From: Planctomycetia bacterium
Lineage (GTDB): Bacteria > Planctomycetota > Planctomycetia > Pirellulales > UBA1268
DNA length: 64,000 nt
NCBI GenBank assembly: GCA_014192425.1
Contig: BJHK01000013.1
Coordinates: 1-64,000, forward strand
Direction of reading: 5' to 3'
Below are positions 25,748-33,884 of this stretch, one piece after another. The stretch's first letter is position 1. The number at the start of each line of letters is the position of its first letter. A program made the position numbers and the translations under genes. Under the pieces are notes generated by a model. The model was not told where the DNA came from and did no database searches. It saw nothing but the letters and a program-made list of their open reading frames with translations.

Positions 25748-26527
25748 ATGTCATCCAGACCAGCGTTTTTTGGCCGATCGAACGCCGTGCCTGCCTGGCT
25801 GTCGGGGGCCGGCTTCGCCGTGGTCGTCCTGGTCGGCGTCAGCGGCATCCGGGCGGCCGACGGCCCGGCGACGGCTCCGACCGAACAGCCCGCTGCCGCC
25901 GGAAAGCCCGACCGGCATCCCGAACTCAAGCGGCTCTCGAAGACGGAGGAGGTGTGGGTGGACAGGGACCGCAAGGAGGTCGTGGTCGGCGCCAAGGTGG
26001 TGCTCGACGACGGGCCGATCGAGGTCTTCGCCTGCCTGGAAAACACCAAGGAGCACGAGGCGGTGATCGCCGCCCGGTCGACCGCGCGGCTCGTGCATGC
26101 GGCCCTGCTCGCCGTGGGGCTCGACCCGGGGCGGCCGGTGTCCTTCGATCCCGAGTATCGCCCGGCCCAGGGCCCGGTGGTCCGCGTGATGCTGCGCTGG
26201 CGGGACGCCGCGGGGAAGCCGCAGGAGGTCCGGGCCCAGGAGTGGATCCGCAATGCGCAGACGGGAAAACCGCTCGACAGCGACTGGGTGTTCGCCGGGA
26301 GTGTGTTCTGGAAGGATCCGCAGAGGGGCGACGAGTACTACCAGGCCGACGGCGGCGATTTGATCTGCGTCTCGAACTTCCCCACGGCGACGCTCGACCT
26401 GCCGATCCAGAGTTCGCAGTCGAACGAGGCGCTGCTGTTCGAGGTCTTCAAGGGGCGCGTGCCGCCGAAAGGCACCGTGGTCGACATCGTCCTCTCCGCC
26501 GCGCCGGGCAAGCCCGCCGGCAAATGA
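25748..26527 (+). CDS. YdjY-domain secreted protein
   Basis: About 259 residues. AGGAG seven bases before the ATG at 25748 fixes the start. A signal peptide follows (WLSGAGFAVVVLVGVSGIRAAD), then the YdjY domain: KTEEVWVDRDRKEVVVGAKV, EVFACLENTKEHEAV, HAALLAVGLDPGRPVSF, VRVMLRWRDAAGKPQEVRAQ and DWVFAGSVFWKDP, ending in SNFPTATLDLPIQSS. The domain is named after an Escherichia coli protein of unknown function and is frequent in planctomycetes. A -10-like TATGAT lies at 25693-25698. Its end converges on hemQ across a strong hairpin. Confidence 0.82.
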   Translation: MSSRPAFFGRSNAVPAWLSGAGFAVVVLVGVSGIRAADGPATAPTEQPAAAGKPDRHPELKRLSKTEEVWVDRDRKEVVVGAKVVLDDGPIEVFACLENTKEHEAVIAARSTARLVHAALLAVGLDPGRPVSFDPEYRPAQGPVVRVMLRWRDAAGKPQEVRAQEWIRNAQTGKPLDSDWVFAGSVFWKDPQRGDEYYQADGGDLICVSNFPTATLDLPIQSSQSNEALLFEVFKGRVPPKGTVVDIVLSAAPGKPAGK

Positions 26528-26552
26528 CGGCCGCGGTGCAGGGGAGAAATCC

Positions 26553-26595
26553 GGGACGGGAGCGGATTGCCCCGGTGGGAATCCGCTCCCGTCCC
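26553..26595. terminator. 16-bp hairpin between convergent YdjY and hemQ genes
   Basis: Arms GGGACGGGAGCGGATT (26553-26568) and AATCCGCTCCCGTCCC (26580-26595) pair perfectly around an 11-base loop that can itself pair partly. It lies in a 92-bp gap between two gene ends, so a bidirectional terminator is the natural reading, although no U-tract follows. Confidence 0.7.
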
Positions 26596-26619
26596 TGAAT
26601 GTCCCAATGTCGCATGCCG

Positions 26620-27522
26620 TCAGCCGGCGCGGACGCGGCAGTGGTCGAGGACGTTGTCCGCCGTGGCGACGTAGCCTGTGTAGAAGGGGCCGAACTCGGC
26701 GTAGCGGGCGCTCGCCTCGTCGAACCGCATCGTGTACACGATCTCCTTCAGCCAGTCGGGCCGGCGGGCCCAGAGCGTCACGCCCCACTCCCAGTCGTCG
26801 AGCCCCACCGACACGGTGATCAGCTGCGTGACACGGCCGCCGAACGACATGCCGGTGCGGCCATGCTCAGCCATCAGCCGGCTGCGCTCGGAGAACGGCA
26901 GCGTGAACCAGTTCTCCCCCACCTCGCGCTTCTTGTTCATCGGGTAGAAGCAGGCGTTGGGCCAGGGGGGGAGTTCGGGCTCGAGCCTGGCGAGCCGCAT
27001 CTGGTCTTCGCGGGCGGCGTAGCCCTGCACCTTGGCCCGGTAGGAGGGGCTGTCGAGAACCTCTCCCTCGGCCACGAGCCGCTGGCCATACTGCTCGACC
27101 GTGGGCACGTACTCGCTGACTTCGGTGAGGCTGACGAACGAATAGGTGGGCCGCAGCGCCTCCCCGAGCGGGCCGGCAAGGAGCCGCTGGTGGACCGCAT
27201 CGACGCGGAGCGGGGCCGGGTCCATCGCCATGATGCCGAAGTCGGCCTTGTGGCCGGGGACGAGCCAGGTCTGAAGCCGGGTCGGAGCCCCGGGGTCGGT
27301 CGGGTCGAGGGCGGCGGCGAACTGCCGGGCCCCCTCGGCCCGGGCGGCCGGCGAGAGGGTCGCGAGCCGGCCGCGGTCGAACGCATAAAAGGAGTGCGTG
27401 ACGTGCCAGCCGGTGCAGGGCTGCGTGGCCGTCTCCACGGCCTGGTGGGCGGCGGCGCGATCGGCATGGCCGGGGCGACCGGGGGCCAGGGGGGCGGACG
27501 GACGGGCGACGGTCTCGGACAC
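26620..27522 (-). CDS. hemQ: Coproheme decarboxylase HemQ/ChdC (chlorite-dismutase family)
   Basis: About 300 residues; GTG start at 27522 with GGAGAA six to seven bases upstream. The family core is clear: GWHVTHSFYAFDR, DFGIMAMDPAPLRVD, the YSFVSLTEVSEY tyrosine strand, NACFYPMNKKREVGENWFTL, the proximal haem histidine region RLMAEHGRTGMSFGGRV, then VGLDDWEWGVTLWA and KEIVYTMRFDEASARYAEFG. The enzyme oxidatively decarboxylates coproheme III to haem b in the coproporphyrin-dependent pathway. Other haem genes are not in the window. It is divergent from the type VII-like operon. Confidence 0.93.
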   Translation of the reverse strand: MSETVARPSAPLAPGRPGHADRAAAHQAVETATQPCTGWHVTHSFYAFDRGRLATLSPAARAEGARQFAAALDPTDPGAPTRLQTWLVPGHKADFGIMAMDPAPLRVDAVHQRLLAGPLGEALRPTYSFVSLTEVSEYVPTVEQYGQRLVAEGEVLDSPSYRAKVQGYAAREDQMRLARLEPELPPWPNACFYPMNKKREVGENWFTLPFSERSRLMAEHGRTGMSFGGRVTQLITVSVGLDDWEWGVTLWARRPDWLKEIVYTMRFDEASARYAEFGPFYTGYVATADNVLDHCRVRAG

Positions 27523-27642
27523 GGTCGGTTCTCCGGCAGGGGGCAGGGAGCGCGGCGGGCACGGGCCGCCAGCGGTCCGGAGTCTACGCCGATTCCTGCC
27601 CGGTTCCCAGCGGACCGCTGTCCGGCGGCGACCGGTTCGCGA

Positions 27643-27648
27643 TAGGAT
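27643..27648 (+). promoter_or_regulatory. Possible -10 box for the type VII-like operon
   Basis: TAGGAT lies 68 bases before the first WXG100-like gene, in the divergent gap with hemQ. The matching -35 region (TGTCCG, 18 bp upstream) is poor, so this is tentative. Confidence 0.25.
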
Positions 27649-27715
27649 GAAGCAACCGGTAGAGGACGCGTCCGGCGGCGCGGCGGGCCGGGAGCCTCGC
27701 AGGGGAGATGCAGCG

Positions 27716-27988
27716 ATGGGACAGGCGATCGTCGATCCGGAAGAGCTGCGCAAGTTCGCCAACGCCCTGCGCAGGTTCAGCGACGAGGTGGTGGCGCAGA
27801 TGCAGATGGTGCACCGGCAGCTCGGCGGCCTCAGCGCCACCTGGCGGGACCAGGAGCAGAAGAAGTTCTCCGAGGAGTTCGAGCAGCAGTTGATCATGTT
27901 CCGGCGGTTCGCCGAGTCGACCGGCGAGTACGTCCCGTACCTGATCCGCAAGGCCGAGCGGGCCGAGGAATACCAGCAGCAGCGCTGA
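27716..27988 (+). CDS. WXG100/ESAT-6-like small helical protein
   Basis: Protein of 90 residues with no signal peptide, predicted as two helices joined at a short turn containing LGGLSATWRDQEQKKF. W43-x-D replaces the classical WXG, and a phenylalanine (F51, F55) follows at helix-2 positions seen in WXG100 proteins. The N-terminus has an IVDPEELRKFANALRRF heptad pattern and the tail EEYQQQR is polar. Such proteins form dimers and are substrates or components of type VII secretion. AGGGGAG eight bases upstream sets the start. First gene of the operon; the next gene starts 22 bp after its stop. Confidence 0.72.
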   Translation: MGQAIVDPEELRKFANALRRFSDEVVAQMQMVHRQLGGLSATWRDQEQKKFSEEFEQQLIMFRRFAESTGEYVPYLIRKAERAEEYQQQR

Positions 27989-28010
27989 CACTCTGGCGAG
28001 GGAGGCGGCC

Positions 28011-28616
28011 ATGGCCGAACAGGTTGATGTCAGGTCGATCGACACCCTGGCCTTCGTCAAGGGGGCGCTGGCGGCGTTCGCGCACGAGGCCGGCCAGGCG
28101 ATCTCCGAGATGGAGCTCCAGGGGCAGCGCGGCATCGACTGGGTGACCGTGGAGCGGGCGGCCTACTGGAAGGCGGAGATCCGGCGCCGCAGTGACGTCG
28201 TCAACCAGGCGATGAAGGACCTGGAGCACTGCCGAACCTTCAAGAAGGTGGGCGACAACACGCCCTCCTGCGTCGAGGAGAAGAAGGTCCTGGCCAAGGC
28301 CCGGCGCAGGCTGGAGATCGCGGAGGAGAAGGCCCAGCTCGTCCGGCGTTGGACGCCGGTGGTGCTGCAGCAGTTTCGCGAGACCTGCGTCCGCCTGACC
28401 CGGTTTCGCGAGGTCATCGATCTCGACTGCCCGCGGGCGCTGGCCGAACTGGAGCGGATGCTGCGGGCGCTCGACGCCTACCAGAATGTGGCGGCGGTCC
28501 GCGACGAGCCGGCGCCGGAAGGAGGAGTCGGCACGGCGAGCGTCACGCGGCAGGATGTCGAGTCGTCCCCCGCGGCCCCGGCTCCCGCGGCTCCCGCCAG
28601 CGGAGGCGGGTCATGA
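28011..28616 (+). CDS. Coiled-coil protein of type VII-like operon, unknown function
   Basis: Protein of 201 residues. Residues 1-150 are helical and rich in charged heptads (EEKKVLAKARRRLEIAEEKA, RALAELERMLRALDA), and the last 40 are low-complexity Ala/Pro/Gly/Ser (SPAAPAPAAPASGGGS). No signal peptide or membrane helix. I recognise no domain. Its place between two WXG100-like genes, with GGAGG before its ATG and a four-base overlap into the next gene, argues for a part in the same machine, perhaps a chaperone or an LXG-like substrate-binding partner. Confidence 0.72.
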   Translation: MAEQVDVRSIDTLAFVKGALAAFAHEAGQAISEMELQGQRGIDWVTVERAAYWKAEIRRRSDVVNQAMKDLEHCRTFKKVGDNTPSCVEEKKVLAKARRRLEIAEEKAQLVRRWTPVVLQQFRETCVRLTRFREVIDLDCPRALAELERMLRALDAYQNVAAVRDEPAPEGGVGTASVTRQDVESSPAAPAPAAPASGGGS

Positions 28617-28852
28617 GGGTCGCCGACCTGTCCGGCGGCGCCGCGAAACTCGCCAATGCGCTCAAGCAGTTGCACATTAAGTGGGATGTGGCCAAGGACA
28701 CCTGGGACGACGCCCGCAGCCGGTCCTTCCACGAGACCCACATCGAGCCGCTGATGCCCGATGTCAAGGACATGCTCGACGCGCTCGGCCGCCTCGCTGA
28801 GGTGCTCGACAGGGCCTGTCGCGACGTGGCCGACGACCGCGACGGCGGCTGA
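28613..28852 (+). CDS. Second WXG100-like small helical protein
   Basis: Protein of 79 residues. ATG at 28613 overlaps the previous stop (ATGA) and is preceded by GGAGGCGGG, a strong ribosome-binding site. It forms two helices around KWDVAKDTWDDARSRSFHET: W31-D-D sits at the expected turn and a phenylalanine (F39) follows, as in WXG100 proteins. The C-terminus is acidic (VADDRDGG). Sequence similarity to the first small protein is only in pattern. Likely pairs with it or with the coiled-coil protein as a secreted or structural subunit. Confidence 0.68.
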   Translation: MRVADLSGGAAKLANALKQLHIKWDVAKDTWDDARSRSFHETHIEPLMPDVKDMLDALGRLAEVLDRACRDVADDRDGG

Positions 28853-28942
28853 TCCGCACCGTGCGGCGGCCCGTGCGGCCGGCCCGACTTCCCGCACTCC
28901 CAACCCGCCCCTCCCCTCGAAGTCACTCCGGCAGGACCGACC

Positions 28943-31900
28943 GTGAACAGCACCGCGACCGAACCGACCGACGACACCCCGCTCCCCGAATCCAGCGCCG
29001 CGGCGACGGCGTATGACCGTGACCTGCTCCGCGAGCAGATGGAGATCCTGCGGCGCGAGTCGGTCGTCCGGGCCGGGCTCGAGAAGGAGATTCGCACCGA
29101 GCACGAGACGGTCACGGTGAAGGTTCGCACCGAGTCGGAGCAGGCCATCACCGCCGCCCGCAGCCGCTACGGCGGCGAGATCGAGGCGGCGCGTCGGGAG
29201 CATGCGGCGCTCCTGCACAAGGCTGAGGCGTACGAGAAGGCGGAGCGGAAGAAAGCGGACGACCGGCTGAAGACGGACTCTGTCGCGGTCAAGCGTCGGT
29301 TCGAGCAGGCCATGCGCCAGGCGGACGAGGAAGATTCCTTCGAGGAGAGTTCCCTCACCGAGGTGCATCGCGACAAGCGCAAGGACCCGCAGCGGCTGTT
29401 CGTCAAGGCGGGGCGGGACGCGGCCGCCAGCCTGACGCAGATCGGGGATGCCGAGGGACGGATCAGGATGCAGCTGGCCGGCTGGCGGGTCCCGGGTGCT
29501 CCCACGCCGACCGATGAGGGGACGGAGCCGGCCGCGTCGGCCGAGGCCGCGTCGGCCGAGGCCGCGTCGGAGGAGACCGGCGATGAGGCTATTCCCCCCG
29601 CGGCTGCCGCGCCGCGTCCCGCAGACCCGTTGCCGCCGGATCCGCTGCCGCAGCTCGAATCGCTGCGGGCGGCGGTCGTCGCCCAGGAGCAGGAGCTGGC
29701 CGGTTTGCCGGCCGCCCGGCTGGCATTCGCCGGCGGCCTGCTCGGCGGCTCGATCGCCGTGCCGGTCATCCTCGCGATCGCGGCGGCCGCGGCCGCGTTC
29801 TTCCTGCGCGACGGAGAGACGGCCGACCGGGCACGGCTCGCGGCCAGCGCCGGCGGGATCGTCGCCGTGATCGGACTCGGGGTCGGGCTGTGGATCGTGG
29901 GCAGCCTGCGTCGCTCGGCCCGCGGCCGGCTCGCCGCGGCTCAGGTCCGGTTCTTCGAGGCCTGCCGACAGGCGCGGGACCTGGAGCCATCCTGCCAGGC
30001 GTACCTGGCGGCCCGTCGGGACGATCAACTGCGCCGGGTCGACGAGAAGTTCACCCGCGAAAAGGAGGCCCGCCGGCAGTCGGCGGCCGAGAAGCGGACC
30101 ACGCGGGCCGCCAAGCGGGACAAGGACGCAGCCGACATCACGGCCCGGCATGCGGCGGAGATCCAGGCGGTCGTCGACAAGGTCGGTGCCGCCCGGGCGG
30201 CGGCCGAGGCGAAGTATCCGGCCCGGATCGTGGCGCTGGAGACGAGCTGCCGCGAGGAGGTGGCTCGGCTGGAGCAGGCGCGGAACGATGCCCTGGCGCA
30301 GGCGGACCGCAACCGCGACGAGCGCTATGCCGCCCTCACAGCCCGCTGGAAGTCGGTCCGCGAGGGGACGGCGGCGATCTGCGCCACGGCCGCAGCGATC
30401 GACGCCGAGGCGTTCCGCCCCTGGCACGAATTGAGCCGTGAGGACGTGCCGCTGCCGACGGAGGCGCCGCCCGGACTGCGGTTCGGCACGCAGGAACTGA
30501 CCCTCGAGAAGGTGCCGGGAGGCGTGTCGGCCGATCCGGCGCTCAACGCCTTCGGGCCGGTGGCCTGGACACAGCCGGCGATCCTCCCCTATCCGGTCGA
30601 CGCGTCGCTGGTGGTGGAGACGACGGCCGAAGACAAGGAGACGGCGTCGGCCTTCATGCAGGGGCTGATGCTGCGCATCGCGACCGGCATCCCCGCGGGG
30701 CAGAGCCGGTTCACGATCATCGACCCGCTCGGCCTCGGCAAGCAGTTCGCCGGGTTCATGCACCTCGCCGACTACGACGAGCTGCTTGTCACCAGCCGGA
30801 TCTGGACCGAGCCACAGCTCGTCGAGCAGCGGCTCGCCGACATCACCGAGCAGATGGAGGTGGTGATCCAGAAGTACCTGCGCAACGAATATCCCTCCAT
30901 CGGCGCCTACAACGCGGTGGCGGAGGTTCCCGAACCCTACCGGTTCGTGGTCGTGGCCAACTTTCCGGCCAACTTCAACGAGACGAGCGCCCGGCGGCTG
31001 GCGAGCATCGCCGCATCGGGGCCGCGCTGCGGCGTGTACACGATCGTCTCGGTGGATGTGAACGCACAGATGCCCGCCGGCTTCGACCTCGCCGACCTGA
31101 CGAAGTACGCCACCGTGCTCGGCCTCGAGAAGGGCGTGTTCGAGTGGCGCGATCCGGAGTTCTCGCGCTGGCCGCTGACAGTGGAGCAGGCCCCCGCCGA
31201 CGACGTGTTCACGGCGATCATCCAGCGGGTCGGCCGGGCGGCGAAGGCGGCCAAGCGGGTCGAGGTGCCGTTCGACCGGGTCGCGCCCGCCGAGGCCGAC
31301 TGGTGGAAGGGGAGCACGGCCAGCGAGGTGCTGGCGCCGCTGGGACCGGCGGGCGCCAAGAAGCTCCAGTTTCTGAAGCTCGGCCGGGGCACGAGCCAGC
31401 ACTGCCTGATCGCCGGCAAGACCGGTTCAGGCAAGTCGACTCTGATGCACGCCATGATCACCAGCCTGGCGTTGCAGTACAGCCCGAGCGAGATCCAGTT
31501 CTACCTCATCGACTTCAAGAAGGGCGTCGAGTTCAAGCTCTACGACCACTACCGGCTGCCGCACGCCCGGGTGATCGCCATCGAGAGCGAGCGCGAGTTC
31601 GGCCTCTCGGTGCTGGAGCAGCTCGACCGCGAGCTGAAGCGTCGCGGCGACCTGTTCCGCGACATGTCGGTGCAGGACGTGGCGGGGTTTCGCAAGACCG
31701 GGCATCCCGACCCGATGCCGCGCATCCTCCTCCTCATCGACGAGTTCCAGGAGATCTTCGTCGAGGACGACAAGGTCGCCCAGGACGCCGCCCTGATTCT
31801 CGACCGGCTCGTCCGCCAGGGGCGGGCCTTCGGGATGCATGTCCTGCTCGGCTCGCAGACGCTGGGCGGCTCCTACAGCCTGCCCCGGGCGACGATGGGG

Positions 31901-33202
31901 CAGATGGCCGTGCGGATCGCGCTGCAGTGCAACGAGGCCGACTCCAGCCTGATCCTCTCCGAGGACAACACGGCGGCCCGACTGCTGACGCGGCCCGGCG
32001 AGGCGATCTACAACGACGCCAACGGCATGGTCGAGGGGAACAACCCGTTCCAGGTCGTGTTCCTCAACGACGAGCGCCGCGAGCGGTATCTCGGCGCGCT
32101 GCGGGCGCTCGCCGATCGGCGGTCCGACATTCCGCAGCTGCCGCGGATCGTCTTCGACGGCAACCAGGCGGCCGAACCGGCCGGGAACCCCCTGCTCAGC
32201 GAACTCCTCGATTCGGGCACGGTCCGCGGCCGGGAGCCGGGGCCGCCGCTGGCCTGGCTCGGCGACGCGATCGCGATCAAGGATCCGACCGCGGCGGTGT
32301 TCCGCCGCCAGGGGGGCGCCAACCTGCTCGTGGTCGGGCAGCGCGAGGACCTGGGCACGAGCCTTCTTGCCCTGGCGATCGTCAGCCTGGCGGCGGGGCA
32401 CGACCCGCATCCGGGCGGCGGGCTGGGCCGAGCGGCCCGGTTCGTCGTCTTCGAGCCGGCGATCGCCGAGGAGAAGCCCGACACCATGCTGGCCCGGCTC
32501 GCCGACCACCTGCCGCACGAGATCGAGGCCGCCGGCCGGCTGGGAGTGGCGGCGGCGATCGAGGGAGTGGCCAACGAGGTCAAGCGCCGGCTCGACGAGC
32601 AGGTGCTCGACGGGGAGTCGGTGTTCGTCGTGATCCGCGATCTCGGCCGGTTCCGCGAGCTGCGGAAGAACGACGGTGATTTCGGCTATTCGTTCGGCGA
32701 CAAGAAGGCCGGCCCGGCTGACCACCTGCTGACAATCCTCAAGGACGGGCCGGCGGTCGGGGTGCATGCGATCATCTGGTGCGACTCGCTGACGAACCTG
32801 CAGCGGACGTTCGACCGCAACGCGGTCAAGGAATTCGAGCTCCGCGTCCTGTTCCAGATGAGCGGCAACGACTCCAGCCAGCTCGTCGACAGCCCGGTGG
32901 CGGCCCGGCTCGGCCCACAGCGGGCCCTGTTCATCCACGAGGAGACCGGGACGTTGGAGAAGTTCCGTCCCTACTCGTTCCCGACGCCCGAATGGCTTGC
33001 CGGAGTGGCCGCGCGGATGCGGGCCCGCCCGCAGGGGACGCCGCGACCGCGGCCGGCGGCAGCCGGCGCCGCGCGTAACGCGACCGCGTCAGGACACGAG
33101 GACAAGCCGGCGGAGCTGGGGAGTTTCTCCGGCTTCGGCGCCGGAGAGTTCAACTTCACGAAGCTCCTCGACGACGCCCCCGACGACACTGCCGGCGGCT
33201 GA
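28943..33202 (+). CDS. FtsK/SpoIIIE-type membrane ATPase, EssC/EccC-like
   Basis: Protein of 1419 residues starting at GTG with AGGA upstream. Residues 1-250 are highly charged coiled coil, ending in a Pro/Ala-rich linker. Two membrane helices follow at about 260-285 and 299-322, then another coiled-coil stretch to about 500. The first ATPase domain has Walker A GKTGSGKST at 825-833 and Walker B ILLLIDEFQEIF with D933-E934. The next P-loop, around 1131 (VVGQREDLGTSLLALAI), is degenerate. This layout (membrane helices plus FtsK domains of decreasing fidelity) is that of EssC/EccC, the motor of type VII secretion, but the N-terminal FHA domains of firmicute EssC are absent. It ends GFGAGEFNFTKLLDDAPDD, and the stop is followed by the 187-bp repeats. 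Confidence 0.88.
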   Translation: MNSTATEPTDDTPLPESSAAATAYDRDLLREQMEILRRESVVRAGLEKEIRTEHETVTVKVRTESEQAITAARSRYGGEIEAARREHAALLHKAEAYEKAERKKADDRLKTDSVAVKRRFEQAMRQADEEDSFEESSLTEVHRDKRKDPQRLFVKAGRDAAASLTQIGDAEGRIRMQLAGWRVPGAPTPTDEGTEPAASAEAASAEAASEETGDEAIPPAAAAPRPADPLPPDPLPQLESLRAAVVAQEQELAGLPAARLAFAGGLLGGSIAVPVILAIAAAAAAFFLRDGETADRARLAASAGGIVAVIGLGVGLWIVGSLRRSARGRLAAAQVRFFEACRQARDLEPSCQAYLAARRDDQLRRVDEKFTREKEARRQSAAEKRTTRAAKRDKDAADITARHAAEIQAVVDKVGAARAAAEAKYPARIVALETSCREEVARLEQARNDALAQADRNRDERYAALTARWKSVREGTAAICATAAAIDAEAFRPWHELSREDVPLPTEAPPGLRFGTQELTLEKVPGGVSADPALNAFGPVAWTQPAILPYPVDASLVVETTAEDKETASAFMQGLMLRIATGIPAGQSRFTIIDPLGLGKQFAGFMHLADYDELLVTSRIWTEPQLVEQRLADITEQMEVVIQKYLRNEYPSIGAYNAVAEVPEPYRFVVVANFPANFNETSARRLASIAASGPRCGVYTIVSVDVNAQMPAGFDLADLTKYATVLGLEKGVFEWRDPEFSRWPLTVEQAPADDVFTAIIQRVGRAAKAAKRVEVPFDRVAPAEADWWKGSTASEVLAPLGPAGAKKLQFLKLGRGTSQHCLIAGKTGSGKSTLMHAMITSLALQYSPSEIQFYLIDFKKGVEFKLYDHYRLPHARVIAIESEREFGLSVLEQLDRELKRRGDLFRDMSVQDVAGFRKTGHPDPMPRILLLIDEFQEIFVEDDKVAQDAALILDRLVRQGRAFGMHVLLGSQTLGGSYSLPRATMGQMAVRIALQCNEADSSLILSEDNTAARLLTRPGEAIYNDANGMVEGNNPFQVVFLNDERRERYLGALRALADRRSDIPQLPRIVFDGNQAAEPAGNPLLSELLDSGTVRGREPGPPLAWLGDAIAIKDPTAAVFRRQGGANLLVVGQREDLGTSLLALAIVSLAAGHDPHPGGGLGRAARFVVFEPAIAEEKPDTMLARLADHLPHEIEAAGRLGVAAAIEGVANEVKRRLDEQVLDGESVFVVIRDLGRFRELRKNDGDFGYSFGDKKAGPADHLLTILKDGPAVGVHAIIWCDSLTNLQRTFDRNAVKEFELRVLFQMSGNDSSQLVDSPVAARLGPQRALFIHEETGTLEKFRPYSFPTPEWLAGVAARMRARPQGTPRPRPAAAGAARNATASGHEDKPAELGSFSGFGAGEFNFTKLLDDAPDDTAGG

Positions 33203-33342
33203 GGTGCCGGCGGCGTGTGTCGCGCCGTCGCCGCCGACATAGCGTCTGACCTTCGCGCCGTCGCAGCCGACACGGCGGCTGCGACGGCGTACGGTCGCCG
33301 GGCGGAGCCCGGCTTGGCGTGCTGCACGCGTCGTGTGACGGA

Positions 33343-33417
33343 GCAGGAAGAACGGCAGCAGGACGCGGAGCGTGAGGCTATCCTGCCTCAGCGACGCGAC
33401 TGCTGCCGTCTTCCTGC
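33343..33417 (+). ncRNA. Structured hairpin, copy 1 of 3
   Basis: The left arm GCAGGAAGAACGGCAGCAG pairs with CTGCTGCCGTCTTCCTGC at the right end with one bulged A. Inside, CGCG pairs with CGCG, a tandem A-G/G-A mismatch follows, and TGAGGC pairs with GCCTCA around the loop TATCCT. About 30 base pairs in 75 nt. The feature could be a transcribed RNA element or a DNA palindrome; strand given by wobble evidence in copy 3. Confidence 0.55.
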
Positions 33418-33558
33418 GGCTTGGGCGATTGGCCCGGCTGATTCGCGGCGTGCCTATCGCGCTGCATTCGCGCCGTCGCAGCCGACACGGCGGCTGCTCC
33501 GGCTTACGGTCGCCGGGCGGAGCCTGGCTTTGGCATGCTGCACGCGTCATGTGACGGA

Positions 33559-33633
33559 GCAGGAAGAACGGCAGCAGGACGCGGAGCGTGAGGCTATCCT
33601 GCCTCAGCGACGCGACTGCTGCCGTCTTCCTGC
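33559..33633 (+). ncRNA. Structured hairpin, copy 2 of 3
   Basis: Identical in sequence to copy 1 across all 75 bases, although the flanking halves of the 187-bp units have diverged more. This suggests the hairpin is the conserved part of the unit. Confidence 0.55.
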
Positions 33634-33760
33634 GGCTTGGGCGATTGGCCCGGCTGGCTTGCGTGTGTGTCGCGCCGTCGCAGCCGACACGGCGGCTGCT
33701 CCGGCTTACGGTCGCCGGGCGGAGCCCGGCTTTGGCATGCTCCACGCGTCATGTGACGGA

Positions 33761-33835
33761 GCAGGAAGAACGGCAGTAGGACGCGGAGCGTGAGGCTATC
33801 CTGCCTCAGCGACGCGACTGCTGTCGTCTTCCTGC
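33761..33835 (+). ncRNA. Structured hairpin, copy 3 of 3
   Basis: Two substitutions relative to the other copies, one in each arm (left CAGCAG to CAGTAG, right CTGCTGCC to CTGCTGTC). Each turns a G-C pair into a G-T, which as plus-strand RNA is a G-U wobble, so the fold is kept. Confidence 0.55.
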
Positions 33836-33884
33836 GGCTTGGGCGATGGGCCCGGCTGCCGGGCTGAGCCGCGCGAAGACGGCA

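Larger units (their letters stand above)
33203..33884. repeat. Three tandem copies of a non-coding 187-bp unit
   Basis: Copies at 33255-33440, 33470-33656 and 33672-33858, with a partial copy at about 33214-33240. Units two and three differ at about five positions without indels; unit one differs a little more, mostly in its first 80 bases. Spacers are 29 and 15 bp. No translation of the units on either strand looks like a protein, because open frames simply copy the repeat. Each unit contains the hairpin described separately. The array fills the gap between the EssC-like gene and pdxJ. Confidence 0.9.

Noticed and set aside
33255-33858. CRISPR array
   Set aside because: The repeats are about 187 bp with only 15- and 29-bp spacers and three copies, and no cas gene is present.
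33203-33860. A plus-strand protein-coding gene through the repeat array (open frames of up to 192 codons)
   Set aside because: The frames just copy the repeat units, there is no ribosome-binding site, and several frames on both strands are equally open.
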